Shown: piece after piece, positions 7,942 through 16,648 of the stretch
How the letters are laid out: each line of letters opens with the position of its first letter
Position numbering within the stretch: the first letter of the stretch is position 1
DNA from: Saprospiraceae bacterium
GTDB taxonomy: Bacteria; Bacteroidota; Bacteroidia; Chitinophagales; Saprospiraceae
NCBI GenBank assembly: GCA_025055285.1
Contig: JANWXM010000001.1
Coordinates: forward strand, 62,001-126,000
Reading direction: 5' to 3'
DNA length: 64,000 nucleotides
Translations under genes and position numbers: made by a program
The notes under the pieces: model-generated
What the model was told of the DNA's origin: nothing
What the model saw: the letters and a program-made list of their open reading frames with translations, nothing else
Database searches by the model: none

Positions 7942-9444
7942 TTAGAACCGATAGAATGCCACAGGCATATTATCGTCGAAGGCGCCAGTAAGTACGGGAT
8001 TCTGTACGTTGGCTGTATATTCGCGTACCTTCGTACGCACATAGTTATACAACTCTCGAATTGTAATAATGTTGTCGCCGTTAGCGTTTGCCTCGCCTTT
8101 CATGCCGCGCAATAAATAATAAGTAAAAACTCCCTGGCGCAAGCCGTGATCTTCCAGCGAGAGCTCTTCGCCTTTGGAGGACATCAACAGCGCAATACCT
8201 CCGCTTGATTCCTCAAAAGCCTGATAATACCGGCTCAGCGAAACGGGCGCAGGCCCTTTAGCGGCCAAGCCGTAGTTAAGCGTGCCGCTATGGCAAGCAT
8301 CTGCAATGCATAGCTTGTGCTTAGCTTGGCTCTGCATGAGGATCTGTTTAATTTCCTCGTGGCGGAGCTTATTGTTGAAGCCGTCATAGTCTACGGGCAA
8401 GAAGCAGCCCTCTAGGCCATGTCCGCTAAAGAAGAAAAGGATGACGTCGTTTTTGTCCGCCTTGAGGAAATACTGGCGCATCTTTTCTAAAATCTTCTCG
8501 CGTGTGGCATTTTCATCTACGAGAATGACGATTTGGTCGTCGGGCAAGGCACCTCCCTCTGGGCTTTTGAGAAAAGAATAGAAGCGGAAGGCGTCGTCGT
8601 CAGTGTAGCGCAAAGAGGGCATGGCCGTGTAGCGTCCTACGCCGACAACTACCGCGTAAATTTTTACGCCGCGAGAAGGCTCTACTTGAACGGGTGAATT
8701 TGGAACAACTTCTTCGGAGTCCATCTCGTGCATTACGTAACCATTAACCCATACGGCGCCAGTGGCCCGATTGCCAGAGTACAGCACGCCAGGGCCGTTG
8801 GGAGCACCCTTTGCCCAATGCCCTTCGTAGCGGTCGCCGTTTGCGTAGTAGCATATACCCTTGCCGTGTGGAACGCCGTTTTGAAATTCGCCTATCCAAC
8901 GAGAGCCGTCGGGGTAGTCATAATAGCCTGTTCCACTGCGACAAAAAGTAGTGTTGCAATTGCGCAGACCAGCGATGTTGTGTTTTCCATTATTCCCTGC
9001 ATTGGAGGTTGAATTACCAGGAGGTGACGATGACTCTCCTACAAGTTTGGTCGGCTTCTGAGTTTCCTGTTGTAGTTTACCCGCCACCCATATGCCTTCT
9101 CTCACCTTTCCGTCGGGCGTCACCAACCGACCGTGCCCATTCTTCTGATTCTCTTTCCAACCGCCAGTGTAATAGGCATTATCAGGGTAGTACATCGTAC
9201 CCTGACCATCGAACTTACCAAACTTGAAATCGCCCTCGTAGCGCTCTCGAGAGGCGAAATAGTATGTCCCCTTGCCATGAGGCAACCCTGCCGCCCACTG
9301 ACCAACGTAACGGTCTCCGTTCTTGAACAAATAAGTGCCTGTACCATTGCGGCAATCGCCTTGCACGCATTGAGCACCTAGATTCTGGGACGCGCTCGTC
9401 CATAAGAGAGCGAGAGGCGGGAGGATGAAAGCAATACCCTTCAT
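7942..9444 (-). CDS. MORN-repeat caspase-like (C14) peptidase
   Basis: Exported or surface protein of 500 aa. A signal peptide (about residues 1-24) is followed by two MORN blocks. Block 1 (about 25-125) opens CVQGDCRNGTGTY and has about four repeats such as GDRYVGQWAAGLPHGKGTY. Block 2 (about 160-245) opens CNTTFCRSGTGYY and has about three. A Ser/Asn/Gly-rich linker joins them. A caspase-fold peptidase domain covers about 260-500, with catalytic His342 in FFFSGHGLEG and Cys384 in IADACHSG, 42 residues apart as usual in clan CD. The active site looks intact, so proteolysis is likely; substrate specificity cannot be read here. It heads a minus-strand run with a TPR-like membrane protein and a two-component pair. 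Confidence 0.9.
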   Translation of the reverse strand: MKGIAFILPPLALLWTSASQNLGAQCVQGDCRNGTGTYLFKNGDRYVGQWAAGLPHGKGTYYFASRERYEGDFKFGKFDGQGTMYYPDNAYYTGGWKENQKNGHGRLVTPDGKVREGIWVAGKLQQETQKPTKLVGESSSPPGNSTSNAGNNGKHNIAGLRNCNTTFCRSGTGYYDYPDGSRWIGEFQNGVPHGKGICYYANGDRYEGHWAKGAPNGPGVLYSGNRATGAVWVNGYVMHEMDSEEVVPNSPVQVEPSRGVKIYAVVVGVGRYTAMPSLRYTDDDAFRFYSFLKSPEGGALPDDQIVILVDENATREKILEKMRQYFLKADKNDVILFFFSGHGLEGCFLPVDYDGFNNKLRHEEIKQILMQSQAKHKLCIADACHSGTLNYGLAAKGPAPVSLSRYYQAFEESSGGIALLMSSKGEELSLEDHGLRQGVFTYYLLRGMKGEANANGDNIITIRELYNYVRTKVREYTANVQNPVLTGAFDDNMPVAFYRF

Positions 9445-9696
9445 AGAGATAGCAAATTTTATGAGATTAATAACGATGTTTGGAACGCAGGAAGGGTGTA
9501 AATACTGTTAAACAAAGATTAAAGGCCCTGTATCTCGGAAAGAACAGGTTACAAAAGTTTCGGCTCCTACACGCGCGCAGTAGCGTACTTTTGCCTTTCC
9601 GAATTCCGTGCCAGATGTGTTGAATGCGTCCCTTTCATCTATCTTTGCAGGCAGCAAAAAAACGTCTTCTTCTGATTTTCAACTAAAAAAAGTTTT
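9445..9696. other. divergent intergenic region
   Basis: This spacer separates the minus-strand MORN-caspase gene from the plus-strand DUF4920 gene. It holds two plus-strand promoter-like elements, TACTTTTG at 9586-9593 and TATCTTTG at 9640-9647. For the caspase gene I see no convincing TAnnTTTG element on the minus strand. Confidence 0.5.
9620..9647 (+). promoter_or_regulatory. promoter TTG-N17-TATCTTTG
   Basis: TTG at 9620-9622 and TATCTTTG at 9640-9647 are separated by 17 bases, in the range of the Bacteroidota promoter. Transcription would start a few bases later, about 45 bases before the ATG at 9697. Confidence 0.5.
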
Positions 9697-10194
9697 ATGT
9701 TCAAGAAATTTTTTCTTCTTGTTGGAGCAGCGGCATTGCTGTCAGCGTGTGGCTCACCGTCTTCACAGCAGTCGAATGTCCAAACTCTTGAAGTAGAACA
9801 GAGTTTTGGCGCTCCCACTACAGTAGAAGGCGCTATTCCTTATGCTGCACTTCCAGCGCAGATGGGCAATAAAGACTCCCTGGCTGTCAAAGTGATCGGC
9901 CGGGTAGGAGAGGTCTGCCAAAAGAAAGGCTGCTGGATGACCATCGTAGCCGACAGTGCAGACGTGCCCGAGATGCGCGTGACTTTTAAAGACTATGCCT
10001 TCTTTATGCCTAAAGATTTGGCAGGCAAGCGCGTAATCATTGACGGCTTTGCCTACATCTCAGAGACCTCTGTGGAAGAGCTGCGTCATTACGCCGAAGA
10101 TGCAGGCAAATCACCTGATGAAATAGCAGATATCACCCAGCCGCGACGCGAATTAGCTTTCGAAGCAGCAAGCGTGTTGGTCTTGAAGAATTAG
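9697..10194 (+). CDS. DUF4920 lipoprotein
   Basis: Predicted lipoprotein (165 aa) with signal peptide and lipobox LLSACG, so Cys18 would be the lipidated N-terminus. The mature part matches the DUF4920 family, with the characteristic VCQKKGCWMTI segment, a small beta-rich OB-like domain and a C-terminal ASVLVLKN strand. The two Cys in CQKKGC may bind metal or form a disulfide; the family has no established function. A promoter precedes it, and a hairpin separates it from the convergent cyclase gene, so it is probably monocistronic. Confidence 0.8.
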   Translation: MFKKFFLLVGAAALLSACGSPSSQQSNVQTLEVEQSFGAPTTVEGAIPYAALPAQMGNKDSLAVKVIGRVGEVCQKKGCWMTIVADSADVPEMRVTFKDYAFFMPKDLAGKRVIIDGFAYISETSVEELRHYAEDAGKSPDEIADITQPRRELAFEAASVLVLKN

Positions 10195-10227
10195 CGGAAA
10201 TTCATGCCTCATCGCGCTTGGTGCTCT

Positions 10228-10250
10228 TCGACTTTCTCGGCTAAAGTCGA
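10228..10250. terminator. hairpin between convergent genes
   Basis: TCGACTTT (10228-10235) and AAAGTCGA (10243-10250) form an 8-bp stem with a 7-base loop, between the ends of the DUF4920 gene and the cyclase gene. It could act in both directions. No strong U tract follows. Confidence 0.45.
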
Positions 10251-10253
10251 GTG

Positions 10254-11876
10254 TTAGTAGTGTATTGTTCGTATGCCTGTAACGTAAAACATCTCCATTG
10301 GGGCTTTATTCTTGGTAGAAATAGGACCGCGGGGCTGCCACTCAAACTCGTATTTTGCTTTCCAGTACGTGCTTTCGCTTACATTAACGCGACCTGGTTC
10401 GCAGACTTCTTCTACACGTGCGGCGATGTTGACCGTGTCGCCCCAGATGTCGTAAGCAAATTTTTTCTCCCCTACAACGCCCGCCACCACTGGGCCAGTG
10501 TGAAGACCGATGCGCGCTTCAAAGTAGGGTAAACCCTGGCTTAGGCGCGCTGCTTTGTGATGAAGTAAAAAGTCCTGAATTTCCAAGGCTGCCTTCACCA
10601 TGTCAGACGGGCGAACATTTTTTTCCGATAGGCCGCTCGCACAGATATAAGCATCACCGACGGTTTTAATTTTTTCGATGCGGTATTGCCCGATGATGCG
10701 GTCGAAGTTCGTAAAACAATAGTCGAGCTCGGAGACGAGTTGTTCAGGGGTTAGCTTCTCCGCGACGCGCGTGAAGCCTACGATATCTATGAACATTACC
10801 GTTGCCTCTTCGTATCGGCGGGCAGCTACTTTTTTCCTCGTCTTCAGTTCTTCTGCTATAGCAGGTGGTAGGATGTTGAGCAACAGTTCGTCGCTGCGTT
10901 TTCGTTCATCTTCGATGATCTGGTTTTTAGCGGCTAATTCCTTCGCCGTGCGTTGTTTTCCTCGATACAGGAGGAAAAGGAGGAGAGCAATGATTAAAAC
11001 CACGGCAGAAACAACGAGCATGAGGTTTCGGGCAAACTCTGATTTTTGACGCTCGACTTCCAATTGGGCTGCAATGGCTCGCTGGCGCTGGATTTCACGC
11101 TCTTGTTGAGCTTTGATCATCGAGTCCAGCATTTGGCTTTCAGTCATGGTCTTTAGCAGTTGATTTTTAATGTTTTCCAGAGAGTCAGCTTGTCGGCGGG
11201 TTTGGGTAATCTCAGCCTCGCGCTTACCGATTTCTTGCTGAGTTAAGGTCTTTACCTGTTCAATTTGTTGTTTGTATGAGGTTTCTATTTCCTGGGTCTT
11301 CCCTGAAAGCTGAGCAATCTGTTCCTTGAGGCTTCGATTTTCAGCTTCTAAAGCTGCGATCTGCCCCTCAAGTCGGCGTACAATGTCGCCGCTAGTTGTG
11401 TTTCTTCCAGAGTTTTCTCGCAAGTAAGTGATGATTTCCTGACTCCACTTGAGAGCCTCCTGAAGGTTTCTCTGTTCTTTGCTAATCTCCATTAGGCGTT
11501 CTGCAGCAGACAAGGCCACATCGCGATGACCGTAATTTCGGGCTGTGTTCCAGGCTTCGAGCAAACGGGTCGTGGCTTCTGGATATTTTCGACGGCGATA
11601 CTGAGCATCTCCGCTTAGGAAAATAGCGTCGGAAGCCATGCGTTTTTCTCCTAGCTCAATAGCCAGTTCGTAGGCTTGATAAGCCATGTCACTTGCCTCG
11701 CCGAAATTGCGCGCATTCGAAAGAGCCTTTGCCAAGTCGTAGCTCAGCTGCATGCGTTCACTCTTCGTTTGGGCCTTGCGCAAGTTAGCTCTCAACTCTG
11801 CCACTGACTGAGCCGTCAAATCGCCAATTGCGCCTAACCCTATGCAGTAGATCATCCAGAGCGCGGTAATCCTCAT
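10254..11876 (-). CDS. TPR-linked class III adenylate cyclase
   Basis: Makes cyclic nucleotide, most likely cAMP (540 aa). Order: signal peptide or N-terminal anchor (1-22), TPR-like helices (about 25-160), a long Gln/Glu-rich coiled coil (about 165-280), a membrane segment at about 285-306, a short linker and the cyclase domain (about 345-540). Metal-binding Asp residues are in FIDIVGFTR and KTVGDAYICASG. The Lys of KTVGDAY and the Asp of YDIWGDTVN are the adenine-type specificity residues rather than the Glu/Cys pair of guanylate cyclases; NIAAR supplies the transition-state Asn and Arg. The frame extends to a TTG at 11906, but the ATG at 11876 gives the better signal peptide. The TPR part would be periplasmic, suggesting envelope sensing. 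Confidence 0.9.
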   Translation of the reverse strand: MRITALWMIYCIGLGAIGDLTAQSVAELRANLRKAQTKSERMQLSYDLAKALSNARNFGEASDMAYQAYELAIELGEKRMASDAIFLSGDAQYRRRKYPEATTRLLEAWNTARNYGHRDVALSAAERLMEISKEQRNLQEALKWSQEIITYLRENSGRNTTSGDIVRRLEGQIAALEAENRSLKEQIAQLSGKTQEIETSYKQQIEQVKTLTQQEIGKREAEITQTRRQADSLENIKNQLLKTMTESQMLDSMIKAQQEREIQRQRAIAAQLEVERQKSEFARNLMLVVSAVVLIIALLLFLLYRGKQRTAKELAAKNQIIEDERKRSDELLLNILPPAIAEELKTRKKVAARRYEEATVMFIDIVGFTRVAEKLTPEQLVSELDYCFTNFDRIIGQYRIEKIKTVGDAYICASGLSEKNVRPSDMVKAALEIQDFLLHHKAARLSQGLPYFEARIGLHTGPVVAGVVGEKKFAYDIWGDTVNIAARVEEVCEPGRVNVSESTYWKAKYEFEWQPRGPISTKNKAPMEMFYVTGIRTIHY

Positions 11877-12003
11877 GACAATGACCCTCGACGTTCCAAG
11901 TCGCAAAAAAAGTGAGGCTCAAAAGTGAAAATTTATTTTGGAATGCCCGCAATTAAAAATGGAACGCCACTACTTTTATCCCACCTAATTTGGCCGAATA
12001 CTT

Positions 12004-13128
12004 ATGCACATTCACCCTTTTCGGGCCCTTTATCCTATCTTTGAGCGCATTGCTTCTCCGGAGGAATTCTGTGCGAATGCAAAACACGCCTTTCTCGATT
12101 ATCAGCGCGAAGGCTTGCTCAAGCAATCGGAAAAAGAAGCTATCTTTATATACCAAATTCAAACTGCCCATCGCACGCATATCGGCATAGTCGCTGCGAA
12201 TGATATAGAGGACTTCCACGTAGGTAAGGTCGTAAAACATGAGCGAACTTTAAGCGAACGCGAACAGCGCCAACAAGAGCTTTTGTTGCGGTGGGGGGCT
12301 ATCCTAAAGCCTGTCCTTTTGACCTTTCCGCCTGTGTCAGAACTAAGTGCATGGCTGCACCAATTTTCACTCAACCACGTTCCGCTTCTACACGTCTCCT
12401 TTGCTGAAGAACGCCAAGAACACCAAATTTGGGCAGTAGAGCAAGCCGACCACATTGCCTATTTACAACATCTCTTCGTTCAAAAGGTGCCTAAAGTATA
12501 TATTGCAGACGGACATCACCGCACGACGACCTTAGTTCTCCTTCGAGAAAAGCAAGACCAATACCCTGATATGGATTTTGGGCGCCTGTTTTGCGCTTAT
12601 TTCGCTAGTGACCAACTCAATATTCTTGATTACAACCGTGTCGTAGAAGGCCTCAACGGAAGAACACCAGAGCATTTTTTCCATCATCTAGGCCAACTGT
12701 GTGTCGTTGAACCTATTGCAAACCCTCGGAAACCGCGGCATAAGTACGAGATGAAAATGCTCTTCCGCAACTGTTGGTACCGTCTCCGCTGGCGGTCTGA
12801 ACTGATTCAATATGCTCAGCAGCACAATCCGCTGCCTGCGATGCTTGACGTATGGCTCCTGAATGAATTCATTCTGCATCGCCTTTTGGGAATCCATGAC
12901 GTGCGTACCGATACGCGCATCACCTATGTAGAAGGCAGCAAAGGCCTTAAAGGTATTCGGAAGGCCGTTGGCGAACATCCTGAACGCATAGGTTTTGCTC
13001 TCCATCCGGTTTCCTTTGAAGATATGATACGCATTGCGGATGAAGGCGAGGTGCTGCCGCCTAAAAGCACTTACTTTGAACCGCGCATGAAGTCGGGCAT
13101 ACTCATAAAGCCCTTGCGTCGCTCTTGA
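12004..13128 (+). CDS. DUF1015 family protein (SerK/SbnI-like)
   Basis: Cytoplasmic protein of 374 aa matching DUF1015, with N-terminal FRALYP, the KHERTLSEREQ segment, the hallmark YIADGHHRTTTLV motif near residue 165 and a conserved C-terminal region (HPVSFEDMIRIADEGEVLPPKSTYFEP). Characterised relatives include free-serine kinases such as archaeal SerK and staphylococcal SbnI, so a small-molecule kinase activity is plausible but unproven. The gene stands alone between convergent neighbours. In many Bacteroidota a homologue lies near serine biosynthesis genes; none is visible here. Confidence 0.85.
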   Translation: MHIHPFRALYPIFERIASPEEFCANAKHAFLDYQREGLLKQSEKEAIFIYQIQTAHRTHIGIVAANDIEDFHVGKVVKHERTLSEREQRQQELLLRWGAILKPVLLTFPPVSELSAWLHQFSLNHVPLLHVSFAEERQEHQIWAVEQADHIAYLQHLFVQKVPKVYIADGHHRTTTLVLLREKQDQYPDMDFGRLFCAYFASDQLNILDYNRVVEGLNGRTPEHFFHHLGQLCVVEPIANPRKPRHKYEMKMLFRNCWYRLRWRSELIQYAQQHNPLPAMLDVWLLNEFILHRLLGIHDVRTDTRITYVEGSKGLKGIRKAVGEHPERIGFALHPVSFEDMIRIADEGEVLPPKSTYFEPRMKSGILIKPLRRS

Positions 13129-13192
13129 CTGGTTTTCACGCAGAAACTGGAAGATCAAAGGCGGATTTTACCAAAGGTCAGCTGAGGAAAAT

Positions 13193-14035
13193 TCAAGTAT
13201 TTGGGTTTGGATGCATGTTGCGGAACATGTGTTCTGCAAGTTCGGCATAAGTGCTGTGGGAGATGTGTCCGCGTCGGATTTGTCCATTAGGCCAAGCGAT
13301 AGCGGCAAAGAAATGATAGGCCCGATTCATATCGCGCTCGACGTATACGCCTACTATCGTATGAGGGTATTGCTCTTGCCAATCGCGCCAAAAGCGGCGC
13401 TCAACATTTGTTAAGGCGGAAATATCGGGCCGATGAACGCGCTGAAGCATTCGGCGAGTTGGAATATCGTTTCGACGGACGAGAAGAGCAAGCGCCCCTT
13501 GCCCAGCCATTGGTGTGCACTCGCAAGGATGCAGGGACGCCCAAGAGAAATCGCTCCAAGGAACTCCGTAGGCGTGCAAGTCCGCTTCAGCTACGACAAG
13601 GGCATCGATTTCGCCCGTTCGTAAATGCAAGAGGGCCTGTACCAGGGAGTAAGGAGAGAGATTTTCCCACTGCAGGTCGGGTCGAAATTCAGCAATTTGC
13701 CAGCGTTGCAATGTCGTAGCCGCCGACAAGGCAGCACCTTCTTTAAGAAAGAAGTCCTTGCTGCGGTCGGTGGCTTCCGTTCGCCAGAGAAGCATATCGA
13801 AGGGATATAAACGCTCTACTATTGCCGCAATAGCGACGGTCTCGTCTCCCTTTAGCGGAGGCTGTTCACATAGCCAACACACTACTGCGTCTGCATCGCC
13901 GCGCGCCAGCACGTGTTCGGCCGGGTCATCATGCTCAAACAAGGTGTAAGCAATGTTTGCTGCCTGTAGAGCTATTCCCGCTCGTTGACCTTGCCAATGT
14001 CCTACGGGATTGGGCGATATTGCAATGCGCAACAT
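13193..14035 (-). CDS. HemC-like protein without catalytic residues
   Basis: 280-aa homologue of hydroxymethylbilane synthase (porphobilinogen deaminase). The resemblance is in order: RIAISPNPVGHWQGQ at the N-terminus, IAEFRPDLQWENLSP and RTGEIDALVVAEADLHAYG (compare LAERRPDL and DNGEYDAIILA of HemC), PMAGQGALALLVR and TNVERRFWRDW before the C-terminal domain. The HSMKDVP segment with the catalytic Asp is replaced by CWLCEQPPL (53-61), SSLRRQ by ATTLQRW (106-112), and the GGCQVPIG loop carrying the dipyrromethane Cys by QEQYPHTIVG (220-229). HemC activity is therefore not expected. It starts 9 bases after bshA and is probably cotranscribed. A diverged HemC-fold protein of unknown role is my best call; a true HemC must lie elsewhere. 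Confidence 0.75.
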   Translation of the reverse strand: MLRIAISPNPVGHWQGQRAGIALQAANIAYTLFEHDDPAEHVLARGDADAVVCWLCEQPPLKGDETVAIAAIVERLYPFDMLLWRTEATDRSKDFFLKEGAALSAATTLQRWQIAEFRPDLQWENLSPYSLVQALLHLRTGEIDALVVAEADLHAYGVPWSDFSWASLHPCECTPMAGQGALALLVRRNDIPTRRMLQRVHRPDISALTNVERRFWRDWQEQYPHTIVGVYVERDMNRAYHFFAAIAWPNGQIRRGHISHSTYAELAEHMFRNMHPNPNT

Positions 14036-14044
14036 GAATGGCTG

Positions 14045-15184
14045 TTACCGTTTCGTTTGACTGTTTTCTAGTGTCTCTATATAGTAGGCTTCGTATTCAG
14101 GTAAGATGTGGTTTAAGTCAAATCGACGCGCTTGCTGTAGAGCTTGTTCTCGGAATTGCTTGTGCATGGCTTCATTGCTAAGTAATAGAATCGCGTACGA
14201 AGCCATTGCCTCAATATCGCCAGGATCAGCAAGAAACCCTGTTACGCCGTGGATATTTACCTCAGGCAAGCCTCCAACATTAGAGGAAATTACCGGAACC
14301 TCACAGGCCATGGCTTCAAGAGCAGCCAAGCCGAAGCTTTCGTTCTCCGAAGGAATAAGAAACAGGTCACAAATGGCAAGCAGCTCTTCGATGGCATCTT
14401 GTTTGCCCAAAAAGCGCACGTCGGCACACAGATTCATCTGACGACAAAGGCGCTCGGCGTTTGGTCGCTCAGGGCCGTCGCCGATCATTAGTAGTTTTGA
14501 AGGCACGTGTTCGCGAACGCGACGAAAAATGCGCACTACGTCCTCAACGCGTTTAACCTTCCTAAAGTTTGAAGTATGAGCAAGGATGCGTTCGCCTTCA
14601 GGAGCAATAATTTTTTTGAAATGTTCTTTGTTTACTTTGCGAAAGCGCTCGAAATCAATAAAATTGTAGATGACGCGAATATCGCGATGAATGCTAAACA
14701 ATCGCAGCGTGTCGTTCTTTAAGCTCTGAGAAACAGCGGTAACGCCGTCGCTTTGGTTGATGCTAAATTCAACTACTGGCGCAAACGTCCGATGGGTGCC
14801 CACTAGCGTAATATCTGTGCCATGCAAAGTAGTGATGATGGGCACATAGCGCCCTTGAGCAAGTAAAATTTTTTGTGCCATGTAGGCTACAGCGGCATGA
14901 GGAATAGCGTAGTGGACATGCAACAAATCCAAATTCTGGTACTGTACCACATCCACAATCGTTGAGGCAAGGGCTGTTTCGTAGGGTGGATATTCGAATA
15001 AGGGGTAGTCTTCATAATCCACTTCATGGTAAAAAACGTTCTGATGGAAATGAGCTAAACGCACAGGAGGGCGATAGGTTATGAAGTGAACCTCATGACC
15101 TCTTCGGGCTAAGCCGAGACCCAATTCAGTAGCCACTACTCCTGAGCCACCATATGTCGGATAACAGATGATTCCTATTTTCAT
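14045..15184 (-). CDS. bshA: BshA, N-acetyl-glucosaminyl L-malate synthase
   Basis: First enzyme of bacillithiol synthesis: transfers GlcNAc from UDP-GlcNAc to L-malate. 379 aa, GT4 family GT-B fold. The N-terminus MKIGIICYPTYGGSGVVATE, HVHYAIPHA, TTLHGTDITLVG and the C-terminal nucleotide-sugar site (IPSENESFGLAALEAMACEV) are characteristic of BshA rather than other GT4 enzymes. I chose the ATG at 15184 because the glycine-rich loop begins directly after it; the frame continues upstream without family similarity. The HemC-like gene follows 9 bases downstream. Other bsh genes are not in the window. Confidence 0.92.
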   Translation of the reverse strand: MKIGIICYPTYGGSGVVATELGLGLARRGHEVHFITYRPPVRLAHFHQNVFYHEVDYEDYPLFEYPPYETALASTIVDVVQYQNLDLLHVHYAIPHAAVAYMAQKILLAQGRYVPIITTLHGTDITLVGTHRTFAPVVEFSINQSDGVTAVSQSLKNDTLRLFSIHRDIRVIYNFIDFERFRKVNKEHFKKIIAPEGERILAHTSNFRKVKRVEDVVRIFRRVREHVPSKLLMIGDGPERPNAERLCRQMNLCADVRFLGKQDAIEELLAICDLFLIPSENESFGLAALEAMACEVPVISSNVGGLPEVNIHGVTGFLADPGDIEAMASYAILLLSNEAMHKQFREQALQQARRFDLNHILPEYEAYYIETLENSQTKR

Positions 15185-15338
15185 AAGGCTAATAAACGAT
15201 GAAAGCCCTGAAAGGATTAAACAAATTTTACCTTCAATGACGTTTTTTAAAGTCAGAAACTTCCTTACCGTGTTGTTCTTTGCCATTAGCAAATTCTACT
15301 TAAGAAAGCACTTGGTCGAGTTCACAGAGGAGTTTCTA

Positions 15339-15346
15339 TAGTTTTG
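15339..15346 (+). promoter_or_regulatory. TAGTTTTG promoter element
   Basis: Fits TAnnTTTG and lies 57 bases upstream of the hutI ATG. No TTG is at the ideal distance, so the support is modest. Confidence 0.35.
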
Positions 15347-15403
15347 CCCCTTTAAGAGCACTTGGGTCGGTAAAGAGGATACACGTTTGCAGCTGGTGAT
15401 ACC

Positions 15404-16648
15404 ATGACCACGCTACTAATCCGCAACATTCGCCTATTGGTGCAGACCGAGAAGCATCCACGTCGAGTGGTTCGAGGTGCCGACATGCGCCATCTGCCTA
15501 CTATTCCGAATGCCTTCGTATTGATAGAGGCAGATCGGATTGCGGCCTTTGGGCCAATGGAGCAGTGTCCACAGCGAGCAGATGTTGTCTTGGATGCCTC
15601 GGGCCGCTTAGTACTCCCCTCCTGGTGCGATTCTCATACGCATTTGGTTTTCCCGGCCGCGCGCGACGAAGAATTTGTAGACCGCATCTGCGGGCTCTCT
15701 TATGAGGAGATTGCGCGGCGAGGAGGCGGCATCCTAAATTCTGCTCGTCGTCTTCGGCAGATGAGCGAGGATGCGCTTTTTGAAAGCGCATGGCAACGCT
15801 TGTGCGAGGTGATTGCTCAGGGTACAGGAGCCATTGAAATAAAAAGCGGCTATGGTCTGACGACAGAGAGCGAGTTGAAAATACTTCGCGTGATTCGGCG
15901 ATTGAAAGCTGTAAGTCCCATTCCTATTAGAGCAACCTTTTTAGGTGCTCATGCTATACCTGAGGAATACCGACATCGCCGAAACGAGTATGTAGACCTT
16001 ATCATACACCAGATGCTACCTCGCGTAGCAGAAGAGGATCTGGCTGATTACTGCGACGTGTTTTGTGATCGCGGTTTTTTTACTCCTCAAGAAACCGAGC
16101 GCATTCTGCAGGCAGCTTGGAAGTTTGGATTAAAACCTAAAATTCACGCCAACGAGCTGGCTAACTCAGGTGGCGTACAAGTAGGTGTAGCAAATGGTGC
16201 TATATCTGTAGACCATCTAGAATGTATTGGTCATCAGGAAATTGAATTATTACGCAACAGCCTAACGCTACCCACATTATTGCCGGCCTGTGCCTTCTTT
16301 TTAGGCATTCCGTATGCTCCTGCGCGCCAAATGCTCGATGCTGGACTACCACTCGTCTTAGCGTCAGATTACAACCCGGGCTCGGCCCCCTCGGGACGCA
16401 TGGCTTTCGTTGTGGCTCTGGCTTGTATCCAAATGAAAATGCTGCCCGAAGAGGCCATAAATGCCGCAACTCTCAATGGTGCATGTGCCATGGAACTGGA
16501 AAACGAATATGGGAGCATTGCCGTAGGGAAAAAAGCGAATCTCTTCATTACGCGCCCAATGACCTCTGTAGCTCAGGTGCCCTATTTTTTCGGAACTGAT
16601 CCAGTGGAAACGGTCATTGTAAACGGGCGAATATGGAAGCAGCCTTAA
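15404..16648 (+). CDS. hutI: imidazolonepropionase HutI
   Basis: Hydrolyses 4-imidazolone-5-propionate to N-formimino-L-glutamate in histidine degradation (414 aa, amidohydrolase superfamily). The metal and active-site motifs are present: DSHTHLVF (His78, His80), the substrate loop RRGGGILNSARR, AIEIKSGYGL, LGAHAIPEEYR, KIHANELANSGG, SVDHLECIG and ASDYNPGSAPSGRM. Length is normal for HutI. No hutH, hutU or hutG adjoins it, so the pathway genes are dispersed. The upstream neighbour bshA is divergent. Confidence 0.95.
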   Translation: MTTLLIRNIRLLVQTEKHPRRVVRGADMRHLPTIPNAFVLIEADRIAAFGPMEQCPQRADVVLDASGRLVLPSWCDSHTHLVFPAARDEEFVDRICGLSYEEIARRGGGILNSARRLRQMSEDALFESAWQRLCEVIAQGTGAIEIKSGYGLTTESELKILRVIRRLKAVSPIPIRATFLGAHAIPEEYRHRRNEYVDLIIHQMLPRVAEEDLADYCDVFCDRGFFTPQETERILQAAWKFGLKPKIHANELANSGGVQVGVANGAISVDHLECIGHQEIELLRNSLTLPTLLPACAFFLGIPYAPARQMLDAGLPLVLASDYNPGSAPSGRMAFVVALACIQMKMLPEEAINAATLNGACAMELENEYGSIAVGKKANLFITRPMTSVAQVPYFFGTDPVETVIVNGRIWKQP

